Source: Terriglobia bacterium (GTDB lineage Bacteria > Acidobacteriota > Terriglobia > Bryobacterales > Bryobacteraceae). Taken from it: 64,000 nucleotides of DNA. This document shows, piece after piece, positions 47,511 through 55,523 of the stretch (positions are counted from its first letter, which is position 1; the number at the start of each line of letters is the position of its first letter). The stretch is from contig JAIQFK010000013.1 in NCBI GenBank assembly GCA_020073305.1, forward strand, positions 1-64,000, given 5' to 3'. The notes below the pieces were generated by a model. It ran no database searches, was not told the origin of the DNA, and saw only the letters and a program-made list of their open reading frames with translations. Made by a program: the position numbers and the translations under genes.

Positions 47511-47702
47511 TTGAGAAACCGAAGTCTCCTTCCTGTGCAGTATTAACCTTGGTAACTACTACATTTGAAAAGCACATGCCAGTCAACGTTGTCTGAACGT
47601 TATCCAACGGGAATCCCGCCAGGGTTTGATGCCAAAAAAAAGGCCAAGTGCTAAACAAATGTGAAGTCTCGCTCGTCCTGAAGGTGGGTAAGGCAGGACA
47701 CG

Positions 47703-48206
47703 ATGACACACGAGATTTCAAACGCAAGGAGCCGCGGGCAGCGAGGCAGTGAAACGATCGAGGCGGGCCTGATTACTCTAATCATGTTCGCACTGATTTT
47801 TCTGCTGCTGGACATCTCGCTATCCCTGTTCATCAAGGTCACTCTGCAGGAGGCGGTGCGCGATGGGGTGCGGTATGGAGTGACCGAACAGCTACTGGCC
47901 GGTGACACTTATTTAAGTGATTCCATTGCGAAGGTGGTGAAGGGCAGCTCCGGCGGTTTCATTTCCAACGCTGGGTGCCAGGTGACCGTCAAGTACTACG
48001 ATCCGTACGGGGGAGTCACCACCACGCCGGGTGGCGGAAGCGTTATTCAGGTTGCCGTTCAGGGGTACCAGTATAGCCCGCTGGGCGCCATCTTCAAGAG
48101 CGGGGCCCCGGTTGCCATTAACGTCCAGGCCTCGGACATTATGGAGCCGTGTCCGGGTGGCGGTTGTCCAACGGCTGTGAATCCCACGCCGCCGACGTGC
48201 CCGTAA
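47703..48206 (+). CDS. TadE-like minor pilin
   Basis: A 167-residue protein with an N-terminal type IV-like stretch: QRGSETIEAGLITLIMFALI, a cleavage Gly followed by Glu at +5 and a long hydrophobic helix. This is the TadE/TadF pattern. The C-terminal part is beta-rich, Gly/Thr/Pro-rich and Cys-containing. It is likely processed by a prepilin peptidase and placed in the periplasm as a Tad pilus component. First of three pilus genes in a row; AGGA lies before the ATG. A 192-nt gap separates it from the anti-sigma gene. Confidence 0.82.
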   Translation: MTHEISNARSRGQRGSETIEAGLITLIMFALIFLLLDISLSLFIKVTLQEAVRDGVRYGVTEQLLAGDTYLSDSIAKVVKGSSGGFISNAGCQVTVKYYDPYGGVTTTPGGGSVIQVAVQGYQYSPLGAIFKSGAPVAINVQASDIMEPCPGGGCPTAVNPTPPTCP

Positions 48207-48225
48207 CTCCGAAGGGGATAAATAT

Positions 48226-48840
48226 ATGCGAACGAGACATAACCAAGGCCAACGCGGATCCACCATGATCGAGTTCGTTCTGGTGTCCTCCATGTTTCTG
48301 GTTCCGCTGCTTCTCGGCATCTTCACCTTCGGCTTCGCGGTCCTGCGGCAGACGCAGGTGGTGCAGTTCACGCGCGACGCCGGTCACATGTATTCGCGCG
48401 GCGTGGATTTCGCCGGGCAGGGCAATCAAACCCTGCTTGCCACCCAACTGGGACAGGGGCTCAACATTGTCGCCAACTCGGGAAATGTAACTGGAGGTAC
48501 CACGGGGTATGGCGTGGAGGTGTTCTCCACTTTTACGAAAATCGCGGCGGGGTCCTGCGCTTGCACCAATGCCGGCCACATCGTGGTGATGAACCGGATC
48601 GTGGTGGGGAATAAGACGAGGTACACCACGCAGTACGGCGCCCCGTCCACCATTACCAGCACCGGCGACGTAACGAATTTCTCGAACGATATCACCGCCA
48701 GGGCGGACAACTTCAACAACCTGCTGACTATGAACGATAGCGACATCGCGTACTTGTCGGAGAGTTACTTCGTAGATCCTGATCTGGCGGTTCCGGGACT
48801 GTACAACGGCGTATCACATTACGAATACGCAATCTTCTAG
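48226..48840 (+). CDS. TadE-like minor pilin
   Basis: A 204-residue protein with QRGSTMIEFVLVSSMFLVPL at its start, the TadE pseudopilin signature with Glu at +5 after the Gly. The mature part is polar and Asn/Thr-rich, ending NGVSHYEYAIF. It follows the first TadE gene by 19 nt. GGGGAT lies before the ATG. It is probably a minor subunit or assembly factor of the same pilus. Confidence 0.82.
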   Translation: MRTRHNQGQRGSTMIEFVLVSSMFLVPLLLGIFTFGFAVLRQTQVVQFTRDAGHMYSRGVDFAGQGNQTLLATQLGQGLNIVANSGNVTGGTTGYGVEVFSTFTKIAAGSCACTNAGHIVVMNRIVVGNKTRYTTQYGAPSTITSTGDVTNFSNDITARADNFNNLLTMNDSDIAYLSESYFVDPDLAVPGLYNGVSHYEYAIF

Positions 48841-48859
48841 AAAAAGTCGGAGGGGCAAA

Positions 48860-50320
48860 ATGAAAAAACTAACAACAAAGAAAAATCAACAGGGAATGGC
48901 GGTCATCATGACGGTGTTGACCATGATGATTGCACTTCCCCTGGTGGGTCTGGCATTCGACGTCGGCGTGCTTTACATGATCAGGGGCAAGCTCTATCAG
49001 GCAGTGGATGCTGCGTCCCTGGCGGGCGCGCGCGCCCTGGGACAGGGACCCGACAGCGGAACCCAAGTCTCCAACGCCCAAGCGGCGGCCACTAAATACT
49101 TCAATGCCAACTTTCCATCTGGTTTCTGGGGAACCATCAGCGTCAGTATGCCCACACCCACGGTGGATAGCACCAGCACGCCGAACTACCGCTCGGTGAC
49201 GACCAGGGCGAACGTAACCGCCCCTCTTTACTTCTTGCGCATGCTGGGCCAGAACACGGCGACGATCGCTGCGATTTCCGTCGCCGGCCGCCGGGACGCC
49301 CTGGTGATGCTCGTTCTGGACCGCTCTTCTTCGATGACCAACCCGTTCCAGGGCAGCACCGCTTGCGCCATTATGAAAACGGATGCCGCCCAGTTTGTAA
49401 GCAATTTTGCCCAGGGCCGCGACATGGTGGGGCTCGTGATTTTCGGTTCTTCCGCGTTCACTTTTGCTCCGACGACGAGTTTCGGGACGCCGGATGCGAG
49501 CGGCAACACCGTCGCTTCCCTGATTAACCAGATCAGCTGCGGCGGTAACACCAACATGGTTGAAGGTGTTCACCAGGCCTATGCTCAGATTCAAGCCGTG
49601 AACGTCACCACCAGGGCTAACGTCATTGTGCTCATGACAGACGGCCGCCCGAACGGCTTTACGGGAAATTATAAGCCCTATCAGAAGGCCCCCTGTAACT
49701 CCGCCAACCTGAGAGGCGTGTATGCCCAGTGGGCGGGCGGACCTCTGCCCTCCGGCACCACGGCGGGTTTGATGCTTTGGGTTGCGCCCAACGCATCCTA
49801 TAATAGCGATGCGGTCACGCCGGACGCCAACAGCAACTGCAAGATGTTGAACACTGGCTTGACCAGCGGCTATAACGACTTCACCCAGATGCCGCCCACC
49901 GACGTCTACGGCAACTCCACCACCGGGCCGTACAGTGCCAATAACCCGAATTCACCGTACAACAGCACGACCGTCAACCTGACCAATATCACCATTCCTC
50001 AGTGGGTCGAAGTTGCTGGTGCCAACGCTCTCGACAATCAAGGCACCACCATTCGAAACAATGCGACGTTGAAGCCGGCTATCTACACCATCGCTCTGGA
50101 AGGCAATTCCCTCGGGGACCCGCCGGACACGCTGCTGCTTCGCAAACTGGCGAACGATCCCACGATGGAAAACGACGCGGACTCCACAACGAGGACCATG
50201 TGGACGGGGCAAAACCCTGGTCAGACCAAGGGATTCTTCGTCGATGCTCCCGATCCTTCACAACTGTGCGCGGCGTTCAACCAGATCGCTACGCAAATCG
50301 TCGTCCGTCTTGCTAAGTAG
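48860..50320 (+). CDS. TadG-like pilus protein with von Willebrand factor A domain
   Basis: A 486-residue protein. The N-terminal hydrophobic segment (GMAVIMTVLTMMIALPLVGL) and the following AVDAASLAGARAL match TadG/Flp-assembly proteins. A VWA domain starts near 147 with DRSSS (Asp154, Ser156, Ser158), with MTDG in the second half completing a MIDAS metal site. A long Asn/Ser/Thr-rich insertion lies near 265-370. TadG helps Tad pilus assembly or tip adhesion. GGAGGGG stands upstream of the ATG, and a strong terminator ends the transcript 35 nt downstream. Confidence 0.87.
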   Translation: MKKLTTKKNQQGMAVIMTVLTMMIALPLVGLAFDVGVLYMIRGKLYQAVDAASLAGARALGQGPDSGTQVSNAQAAATKYFNANFPSGFWGTISVSMPTPTVDSTSTPNYRSVTTRANVTAPLYFLRMLGQNTATIAAISVAGRRDALVMLVLDRSSSMTNPFQGSTACAIMKTDAAQFVSNFAQGRDMVGLVIFGSSAFTFAPTTSFGTPDASGNTVASLINQISCGGNTNMVEGVHQAYAQIQAVNVTTRANVIVLMTDGRPNGFTGNYKPYQKAPCNSANLRGVYAQWAGGPLPSGTTAGLMLWVAPNASYNSDAVTPDANSNCKMLNTGLTSGYNDFTQMPPTDVYGNSTTGPYSANNPNSPYNSTTVNLTNITIPQWVEVAGANALDNQGTTIRNNATLKPAIYTIALEGNSLGDPPDTLLLRKLANDPTMENDADSTTRTMWTGQNPGQTKGFFVDAPDPSQLCAAFNQIATQIVVRLAK

Positions 50321-50355
50321 GCCGGCAAACAGCGGGACGCGGTGAAGGCGTACAG

Positions 50356-50390
50356 GCGGGTTCGCTAGGGAGCGAACCCGCTTTTCTTTT
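50356..50390 (+). terminator. Rho-independent terminator after tadG
   Basis: A perfect 11-bp stem, GCGGGTTCGCT (50356-50366) with AGCGAACCCGC (50371-50381), loop AGGG, followed by TTTTCTTTT (50382-50390). It closes the pilus gene transcript; the PilZ gene starts on the other side in the opposite direction. Confidence 0.93.
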
Positions 50391-50408
50391 GCACAGTCCG
50401 CATGCGCG

Positions 50409-50774
50409 CTAATAGGAGCGGATCAGGGAGCCGCGAAATTCCATTCCGATCAGAAACCTCGATTTCCTCTCGGTGCAGTGGCGTACGATGGCATTGGCCA
50501 TCAGGCGCAGTGGCTTCGACTCTATGTACACCGCACTTCCCGCCGGAATTGGTTCCGCCGCCCGAACCAGCGCACCCGCACTGCTCATATTCATGCCACG
50601 GGCCTCGGTACATCGCTTCTGGCCCTGCGCGTCCTGCCAGGACACGATGATGGGAGAACCGATTGGCGACCGAATATACAATCTGTCATCTATCCGGCCC
50701 ACCCTGGCGGCCAATCCGCGTTCTGAAGGCGGCTGGTGGCCCGTTCTAAAACGAGACAGGAATGACAAACGCAT
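50409..50774 (-). CDS. PilZ domain protein
   Basis: A 121-residue PilZ protein. The c-di-GMP signature is present: RLYIR (Arg31 and Arg35) as RxxxR and NMSSAG (Asn62, Ser64, Gly67) as N-x-S-x-x-G. FLIGMEFRG closes the barrel. It likely senses c-di-GMP and acts on pili or surface behaviour; it stands between the TadG gene and the Flp pilin. Its end faces the tadG terminator. Confidence 0.85.
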   Translation of the reverse strand: MRLSFLSRFRTGHQPPSERGLAARVGRIDDRLYIRSPIGSPIIVSWQDAQGQKRCTEARGMNMSSAGALVRAAEPIPAGSAVYIESKPLRLMANAIVRHCTERKSRFLIGMEFRGSLIRSY

Positions 50775-51229
50775 TTGTCACTTCTCCATTCCCCGGCCTG
50801 CACGGCCGTTTGCTTGGTCAAAGGTTAATTTCCGGTAAGTGAGTGCCCAATGTCAAGCCTTTCTTAGTGAGATTGCAGCGTGCCGGAAACTCCATCATGT
50901 AGAAGTGGAGTAACGGTTATCTTCAGTTAGTACTCATTTAATAACCGACAACGACTCCAATTATGCAGTCTGGCCGGCAAGCTATTGCGTCCACTAATGA
51001 AGAAAACGAGTTGGCGAGGCTGATGTGATACTTCAGCATCCGAAGATTGCACACTGCGGGCAGTAAACTTATGTCAACATTGACGCCCGGGCTGCTAGTA
51101 GATCACTATGGGTTGAGAGCTGTTCGTTTTGGATTCAGGAGCGGATATGCTGACTGCTCCTCGAGCCACTTATCCTCGCCGCGGATGGTAATCGCGGCGC
51201 AACCGAGCAGCCGGATAACGGAGGAACCA
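50775..51229. other. Long leader/intergenic region between PilZ and Flp pilin genes
   Basis: This stretch of 455 nt has no convincing gene. It holds the promoters of the divergent PilZ and Flp genes and a set of inverted repeats. ACTCCA (50889-50894) can pair with TGGAGT (50906-50911), which can instead pair with ACTCCA (50954-50959). The second choice is extended by CGGTTAT (50914-50920) with ATAACCG (50941-50947). I see no known riboswitch consensus. Confidence 0.45.
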
Positions 51230-51406
51230 ATGCTGAAACGATTCTTGCTAGATGAGCAGGGGCAGGACCTGATTGAATACACCTTACTTGTGGCATTCGT
51301 ATGCCTGGCCACCGCCGCGTTGTTTGTCAATTCCGGCGGGAGCCTCTCAGGTATCTGGATCACTGCGAATAGCCGTCTTGGCGCCGCAAACACATCGGCC
51401 AGCTAA
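51230..51406 (+). CDS. flp: Flp/Fap-type major pilin
   Basis: A 58-residue prepilin. EQGQDLIEYTLLVAFVCLAT has the Flp motif: cleavage after Gly, then four residues and Glu-Tyr, then the hydrophobic helix. The mature pilin would be about 48 residues. The ATG at 51230 has GGAGG 5 nt upstream; the frame is open to 51047, but that part is not pilin-like. It is probably the main subunit of the Tad pilus whose minor genes lie 1-3 kb upstream. The secretion machinery (TadABC, RcpA) is not in the window. Confidence 0.88.
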   Translation: MLKRFLLDEQGQDLIEYTLLVAFVCLATAALFVNSGGSLSGIWITANSRLGAANTSAS

Positions 51407-51457
51407 GCGGACCCCAGCGACGCAACACGGGCCCAGCCTGCCGCCGAACGGATCCGG

Positions 51458-51712
51458 CTACTTGGGCTCGGATCGCTCCACCACGATTTTGAATTTTGCG
51501 ACCAGGGCGGAAATGGCGCCGAGCGCAGCCAGAACAGGGACTGCGATCACACCGACGGCGGCCACGCTGACGGGAATTTCGAGATAGGTGTTGCCCTTTT
51601 CATCTTTGATGATGACGCGATTCACGTTGCCTTCGTGAATCAGCACTTTCACTTTGTCCACCAGGTCCCGTCCCAGGACTTGGATTTCTTCTACGAAATT
51701 ATCGATGCTCAC
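51458..51712 (-). CDS. DUF4342 domain protein
   Basis: An 84-residue protein. NFVEEIQVLGRDLVDKVKVL and the following NVNRVIIKDEKGNTYLEIPV are the DUF4342 pattern, ending in a hydrophobic AAVGVIAVPVLAALGAISAL segment and a basic tail. The function is unknown; it is probably membrane-attached. The GTG at 51712 is preceded by GGGGG at 5 nt; the longer frame to 51844 overlaps the next small gene. It is the last gene of the minus-strand stress run. Confidence 0.75.
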   Translation of the reverse strand: MSIDNFVEEIQVLGRDLVDKVKVLIHEGNVNRVIIKDEKGNTYLEIPVSVAAVGVIAVPVLAALGAISALVAKFKIVVERSEPK

Positions 51713-51771
51713 GGGAACCCCCGCTTCATGATACGACCTCTCGCGCACGGGAGTTCCCGGAGCTAAGCCGA

Positions 51772-51918
51772 CTACTCCATGAACAGAATCACGAAATAGA
51801 GAAGCGCGAAAACGCCGACGGCGACCGCCAAAACGCTCGCCCATTCAAGCGATCGTTCCACGAACGACCGCGAGGCCTGTTCGTCGCGTTTCATTTGCTC
51901 GCTAAGAGTGTGGAACAT
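51772..51918 (-). CDS. Small single-span membrane protein (48 aa)
   Basis: A 48-codon frame with AGGAGG 8 nt before the ATG. The N-terminal half is charged (MFHTLSEQMKRDEQASRSFV) and the C-terminal half is one helix (VLAVAVGVFALLYFVILF). No family is recognised. It lies between a larger membrane protein and DUF4342 on the same strand with short gaps, so it is probably cotranscribed with the cytochrome c gene upstream. Confidence 0.65.
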   Translation of the reverse strand: MFHTLSEQMKRDEQASRSFVERSLEWASVLAVAVGVFALLYFVILFME

Positions 51919-51942
51919 GGTTCTCGCCTCCTTTTCCCCTGA

Positions 51943-52209
51943 CTAGCCCGCTTTGGGGTGCATGGCGTGGTGCGACCGGAAGAATGGCGCCGCCAGCCCC
52001 CAGACGAGCAAAAACACAAATGCCGAACCGATCATGAGGTCCGTGCTTGGACTGCTCCATTCCGAAGGCGTCGGAGTCAGCCCCAATGCTAGAGCCAAAC
52101 CGATACTGAGGGCGTGCCAGTACCAGGCTCGTGCGCCAAAGAAGCGAAGAAGCACCAGCGGCAGACCCACCGCGCAAACGTACGCGGCAAACACCCACGT
52201 GGAAGACAT
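51943..52209 (-). CDS. Small three-span membrane protein (88 aa)
   Basis: An 88-residue protein with about three helices: TWVFAAYVCAVGLPLVLL, a middle WHALSIGLALALGLTP and LMIGSAFVFLLVWGLAAPFF. It ends in a His-containing tail, RSHHAMHPKAG. AAGGAGG lies 8 nt before the ATG at 52209. The function is unknown. It follows the cytochrome c gene by 18 nt and may form a small redox or anchoring unit with it. Confidence 0.7.
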   Translation of the reverse strand: MSSTWVFAAYVCAVGLPLVLLRFFGARAWYWHALSIGLALALGLTPTPSEWSSPSTDLMIGSAFVFLLVWGLAAPFFRSHHAMHPKAG

Positions 52210-52227
52210 AGCGGTTCCTCCTTCCAT

Positions 52228-52656
52228 TTACTTCGCCTGCTTTTCTTCGATGTAGCGGGCGAGGTTGTAAACGCGAATCTGGCCGAGGTCCTGGTCCCAG
52301 ACGATCTGCGAAAAAACCGGCCCCCAAACCGGCATCTCTCGCGTCCCATGCCCAGCCGGGATGGGCACTTCGCCGGCGATGATCTTCTGTACGCGAGCCA
52401 GCGGAAAGTGACCCCGGTTTTGCGCGGCAATGCGCGTCAAATCCGAAGGGCTCACCTTGAGCGACTTGGCCATGGGACCCCCGCCCTTGGCGTCCTGACC
52501 GTGGCACACGGCGCAATGGGCTTTATACAGAGCCGCTCCCTGTACCGGCTCCCGCATCTCGACGGTATCCGGACCCGGCGGACCCGGTTTTTCGGCGGAA
52601 ACGAGAACGACCATCAGCGGCAATGTTATCAACGCTCCGGGGATCCAGGCCTTCAT
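52228..52656 (-). CDS. Exported monohaem cytochrome c
   Basis: A 142-residue class I cytochrome c with an N-terminal signal or anchor. CAVCHG (Cys48, Cys51, His52) binds haem, and MPVWGP (Met108) is the likely sixth ligand. It should carry electrons in the periplasm. The gene stands upstream of two small membrane-protein genes. The partner oxidase or reductase is not visible. Confidence 0.88.
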   Translation of the reverse strand: MKAWIPGALITLPLMVVLVSAEKPGPPGPDTVEMREPVQGAALYKAHCAVCHGQDAKGGGPMAKSLKVSPSDLTRIAAQNRGHFPLARVQKIIAGEVPIPAGHGTREMPVWGPVFSQIVWDQDLGQIRVYNLARYIEEKQAK

Positions 52657-52692
52657 CGATTTCTCCTCTCCAGTCCGGGGCGACTCCCCGGC

Positions 52693-53559
52693 TCACACAC
52701 GCACTACGGGGCAGGGAGACTCACGAATGATCGCGTAGGCATTGGAGCGCAGCCGGCCTAGCGTTTCGTGGATGCAACCCTGGCCAATGACAACCAGTTC
52801 CGCGGCGCTCTGAACGGCGGCGGTGCGCACGGCCTGCGCGATTCTGCCACCCTGGATACAGACGGCCGCCGCGGTACCGGCCCTCTGCTGTAAATCCGCA
52901 ATGTACTCGCGCGCGCTTTCGACCAGATAGCTGCGAAAACGCGTTTCGCTCGGCCGCGCAGGGCCGGCAAGAGCCGGGATCGCATGCACGAGCGTCAAAT
53001 CCGCGCCAAAAGACGCGGCGAAAGCGGCGGCCCATTGAATGGCGGAGACCATTTCTTCTCTCAGGTCCACGGCGCAGATCACCGACTGGCAACCGAGCCG
53101 TGCGAACGAAATTTCGTCATGTACATCCGTCCACACCGGGCACTCGGCATCGTGCAACACCTTGGCCGTGATCGAACCCAGCAACATCCGTCGAAATGGT
53201 CCGTAACCATGGGTCGGCATCATGATCAGATGGGCCCGATCCTTGCGGGCGTGCTCGGCGATCACGCGGGCCGGCTCTCCCCGCTCGACGATTCGCTCGA
53301 TGTCCGCGACGTCCCGGAATTCGTCCTGGAGGCAGGCGTTGAGCGTAACCTGCCGGTCTTTGATCAACTCCCGGATGTCGATGAGTGCTTGCAGTTCCTC
53401 CGGAGGTAGATCGCCGTACCAGACGCGAGGAGTGCGGATAACGTGCAGCAGGGTGACTTTGGCATGGAACTTCTTGGCCACGGCTGCCACGTGAGATGCA
53501 GCAGCCGAGCACCGCTCCGAGAAGTCCACCGGGAACAGGATCCTCCGTACTTCGAGCAT
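52693..53559 (-). CDS. Universal stress protein with tandem UspA domains
   Basis: A 288-residue protein with two UspA folds. The first (1-145) begins RRILFPVDFSERCSAA and ends with the nucleotide loop GYGPFRRMLLGSIT and AECPVW. The second (about 160-288) begins SVICAVDLREEM but its loop (GQGCIHETLGRLRSNA) lacks the standard Gly-Ser end, so it may not bind ATP. A stress-survival role is typical. It sits between the baeRF and cytochrome c genes. Confidence 0.88.
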   Translation of the reverse strand: MLEVRRILFPVDFSERCSAAASHVAAVAKKFHAKVTLLHVIRTPRVWYGDLPPEELQALIDIRELIKDRQVTLNACLQDEFRDVADIERIVERGEPARVIAEHARKDRAHLIMMPTHGYGPFRRMLLGSITAKVLHDAECPVWTDVHDEISFARLGCQSVICAVDLREEMVSAIQWAAAFAASFGADLTLVHAIPALAGPARPSETRFRSYLVESAREYIADLQQRAGTAAAVCIQGGRIAQAVRTAAVQSAAELVVIGQGCIHETLGRLRSNAYAIIRESPCPVVRV

Positions 53560-53728
53560 CGGAGCCGCCTCTCTGCAACGGTTTTGTCAATAAGGAGTGC
53601 AAGCGTTCTTCCACCCCTTCAAGGGTGCAAGTGTCACGCCTGGAACAGGATGAGGGTGGTTCGCCCTGCAATGCGCGGATTGGCGCAGCCAACCTGCGGA
53701 ATACTACTCAAAACGGAAGCGTCAGGCC

Positions 53729-54865
53729 CTAGTAACGGAGAAGGGCCGCCACCGGAGCTTCGGAACCCATGGCGTCTGCCGGAAGGGTGAATACGGCGGC
53801 GCCGTTGCGAATGCTCAATACCGCAGCCGTGTTCAACAGATCCTCCTGGCTGTCGGATTCGAGGGCTTCCAATGTCGTCCCGAACTCGGCGTCTTCGGCC
53901 AGAATGAGCTGGGCCACCCGGCCTTCCTCGGCAGCCTTGAGAACCGGCCTGATGCCGGTTGCCGTTCGTCCGGAGCCGGCCATTTCGCGAAGTCGTTGAA
54001 GCTGCTTTTCAGCTTTGCGCCGGGAGTCATTTTGGGCACTCCGGTACGCCAGGTTCGCCAGTTCGCCCGGGGCCAGCGTGTGGAGGTCTTTCTCGAGGTC
54101 GCTATCGAGCAAGCCGGTGTACGTGGCCGCGCGACGGTAAATCGCCACCTCGTGCGTGGCGCCCGAGAGCAGCAGAGGCCGGCCTTTAAGGAAGACGGCC
54201 AAGCCTTCGTCCACGGAGCGGAAGAAGTCGTGGAGGCGCAGGTTGCTCTTTTCGCGTTCTGATCCGGTGCCGAATGGTACGCCGGACATGGAACCGTTGG
54301 ACGTGCCGGCCGCGGAGCGATTCCGAAGCGTGTGATCCGGCGCATCGAAAGCGCCGGCTTGTTCCACGTTCTGGGGCAAAGCAGAAGGAACGGGCACTTC
54401 TTCGCACGCGCCGTCCAAATAATGCAGCAGGCGAATGTGCTTCTGGCTCAACTCCAGGATGTAGAACTCGCGATCCGCGCACAGATCATGGAGAAACGGC
54501 GCCAGGTGGAAGTAGCGGCCTACTACCGAACGAAAATGGACGGGACCGGGAAGATGGAACCGGAGCAAAAGGCCGGGCGACCGGAAGATCACCATGTCGC
54601 GGCCGCTTTGATGCAGTTCGGGAAGGCCCGACAGGTTGCGCAGGGGCTCCATCAGCAATTCGGCTTCATTTGAAGGCGTCTGTTTGAGCAAGTCCTGCTG
54701 GACTGCCCGCAACGCCTGTTTCAGTTGGACCGCATAGGGCAGCGCCTGCGCACCCTGATGGAACGCAGGCAGCGTAATCGTGATACATGGGCCGGGAGAA
54801 GCGCAGAGGAGCTTCAAGTGCGCCCACGCGAACATCTCTGCAGACAGTTCTTTAACTGGAAGCAT
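53729..54865 (-). CDS. Bacterial archaeo-eukaryotic release factor family (baeRF) protein
   Basis: A 378-residue protein. REFYILELSQKHIRLLHYLD in the middle and AIYRRAATYTGLLDSDL followed by ELANLAYRSAQNDSRRKAEK toward the end match baeRF proteins, relatives of eRF1/Pelota domains. Their proposed role is ribosome rescue or nucleolytic release; in genomes they often sit near stress genes, as here (UspA, YbaK-type). The GGQ catalytic tripeptide of eRF1 is not seen. The function is inferred. Confidence 0.72.
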   Translation of the reverse strand: MLPVKELSAEMFAWAHLKLLCASPGPCITITLPAFHQGAQALPYAVQLKQALRAVQQDLLKQTPSNEAELLMEPLRNLSGLPELHQSGRDMVIFRSPGLLLRFHLPGPVHFRSVVGRYFHLAPFLHDLCADREFYILELSQKHIRLLHYLDGACEEVPVPSALPQNVEQAGAFDAPDHTLRNRSAAGTSNGSMSGVPFGTGSEREKSNLRLHDFFRSVDEGLAVFLKGRPLLLSGATHEVAIYRRAATYTGLLDSDLEKDLHTLAPGELANLAYRSAQNDSRRKAEKQLQRLREMAGSGRTATGIRPVLKAAEEGRVAQLILAEDAEFGTTLEALESDSQEDLLNTAAVLSIRNGAAVFTLPADAMGSEAPVAALLRY

Positions 54866-54910
54866 CGGGTTGCTCCTGAGATTGATGGACGTGGTGAAAG
54901 ACGGTCGTCC

Positions 54911-55384
54911 TTACGCCGCTCGTACCGATGAGAATCTCAGGATCTTGGGGTGCACCAGCCGCGCAAAATCCTCGTAAGCAAGCTGGAGCAACTCTTTGTG
55001 AGTTCCTGCGTTGAAAGCAATCTCCCTGTCCCTGGTCAGACTCTCCTCGACAAACACCGGCATTCCGTAGATGGTGCCGAAGGGCGGCATGGCGCCCGTT
55101 TCGCACTCAGGAAACAGTCCGCGGAATTCGGCTTCATTCGCCAAGGTAAGGCTGTTCGCGCCAACGACCGCGCGCAAAGCCGCGAGGTTGACCTGGTAGG
55201 AAGCAGGAAGAACCGCCATTGCCATGTGGCCATCCACCTTTACCATCACCGTTTTAGCCAACTCGCGGCCCCGGATATGGGTGATGGCCGCGATTTCCTG
55301 GGACGTATAGGCTGTTGAATGTGTGATGGTGGTGTACTTGACGTTGTGGGCATCAAGGAATTCCATTAGCTTTCCTGCTGGCAT
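54911..55384 (-). CDS. YbaK/ProX-type aminoacyl-tRNA deacylase
   Basis: A 157-residue YbaK-domain protein. HSTAYTSQEIAAITHIRGRE and AKTVMVKVDG followed by MAVLPASYQVNL are the family core. Members remove wrong amino acids from tRNA (Cys or Ala from tRNAPro). The ATG at 55384 has AAGGAGG just upstream and is preferred over one at 55435. Paired with baeRF, it suggests a translation-quality theme. Confidence 0.85.
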   Translation of the reverse strand: MPAGKLMEFLDAHNVKYTTITHSTAYTSQEIAAITHIRGRELAKTVMVKVDGHMAMAVLPASYQVNLAALRAVVGANSLTLANEAEFRGLFPECETGAMPPFGTIYGMPVFVEESLTRDREIAFNAGTHKELLQLAYEDFARLVHPKILRFSSVRAA

Positions 55385-55523
55385 GTTGGCCTCCTTGTTG
55401 GGTTTCATGTTTTTTCGCTGCATGCGGGATGCCAACTTCAGGATGAAATGCGGGCTGGCCTTTCACAGTCATTGACTTGCGCCGTTGCGCGATAGCGCGC
55501 AGTGAAAACTGGTTTCTTACCCG

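Noticed and set aside
50775-51229. Cyclic-dinucleotide riboswitch before the pilin gene
   Set aside because: The GEMM-type conserved bases were looked for and not seen; only the inverted repeats are reported.
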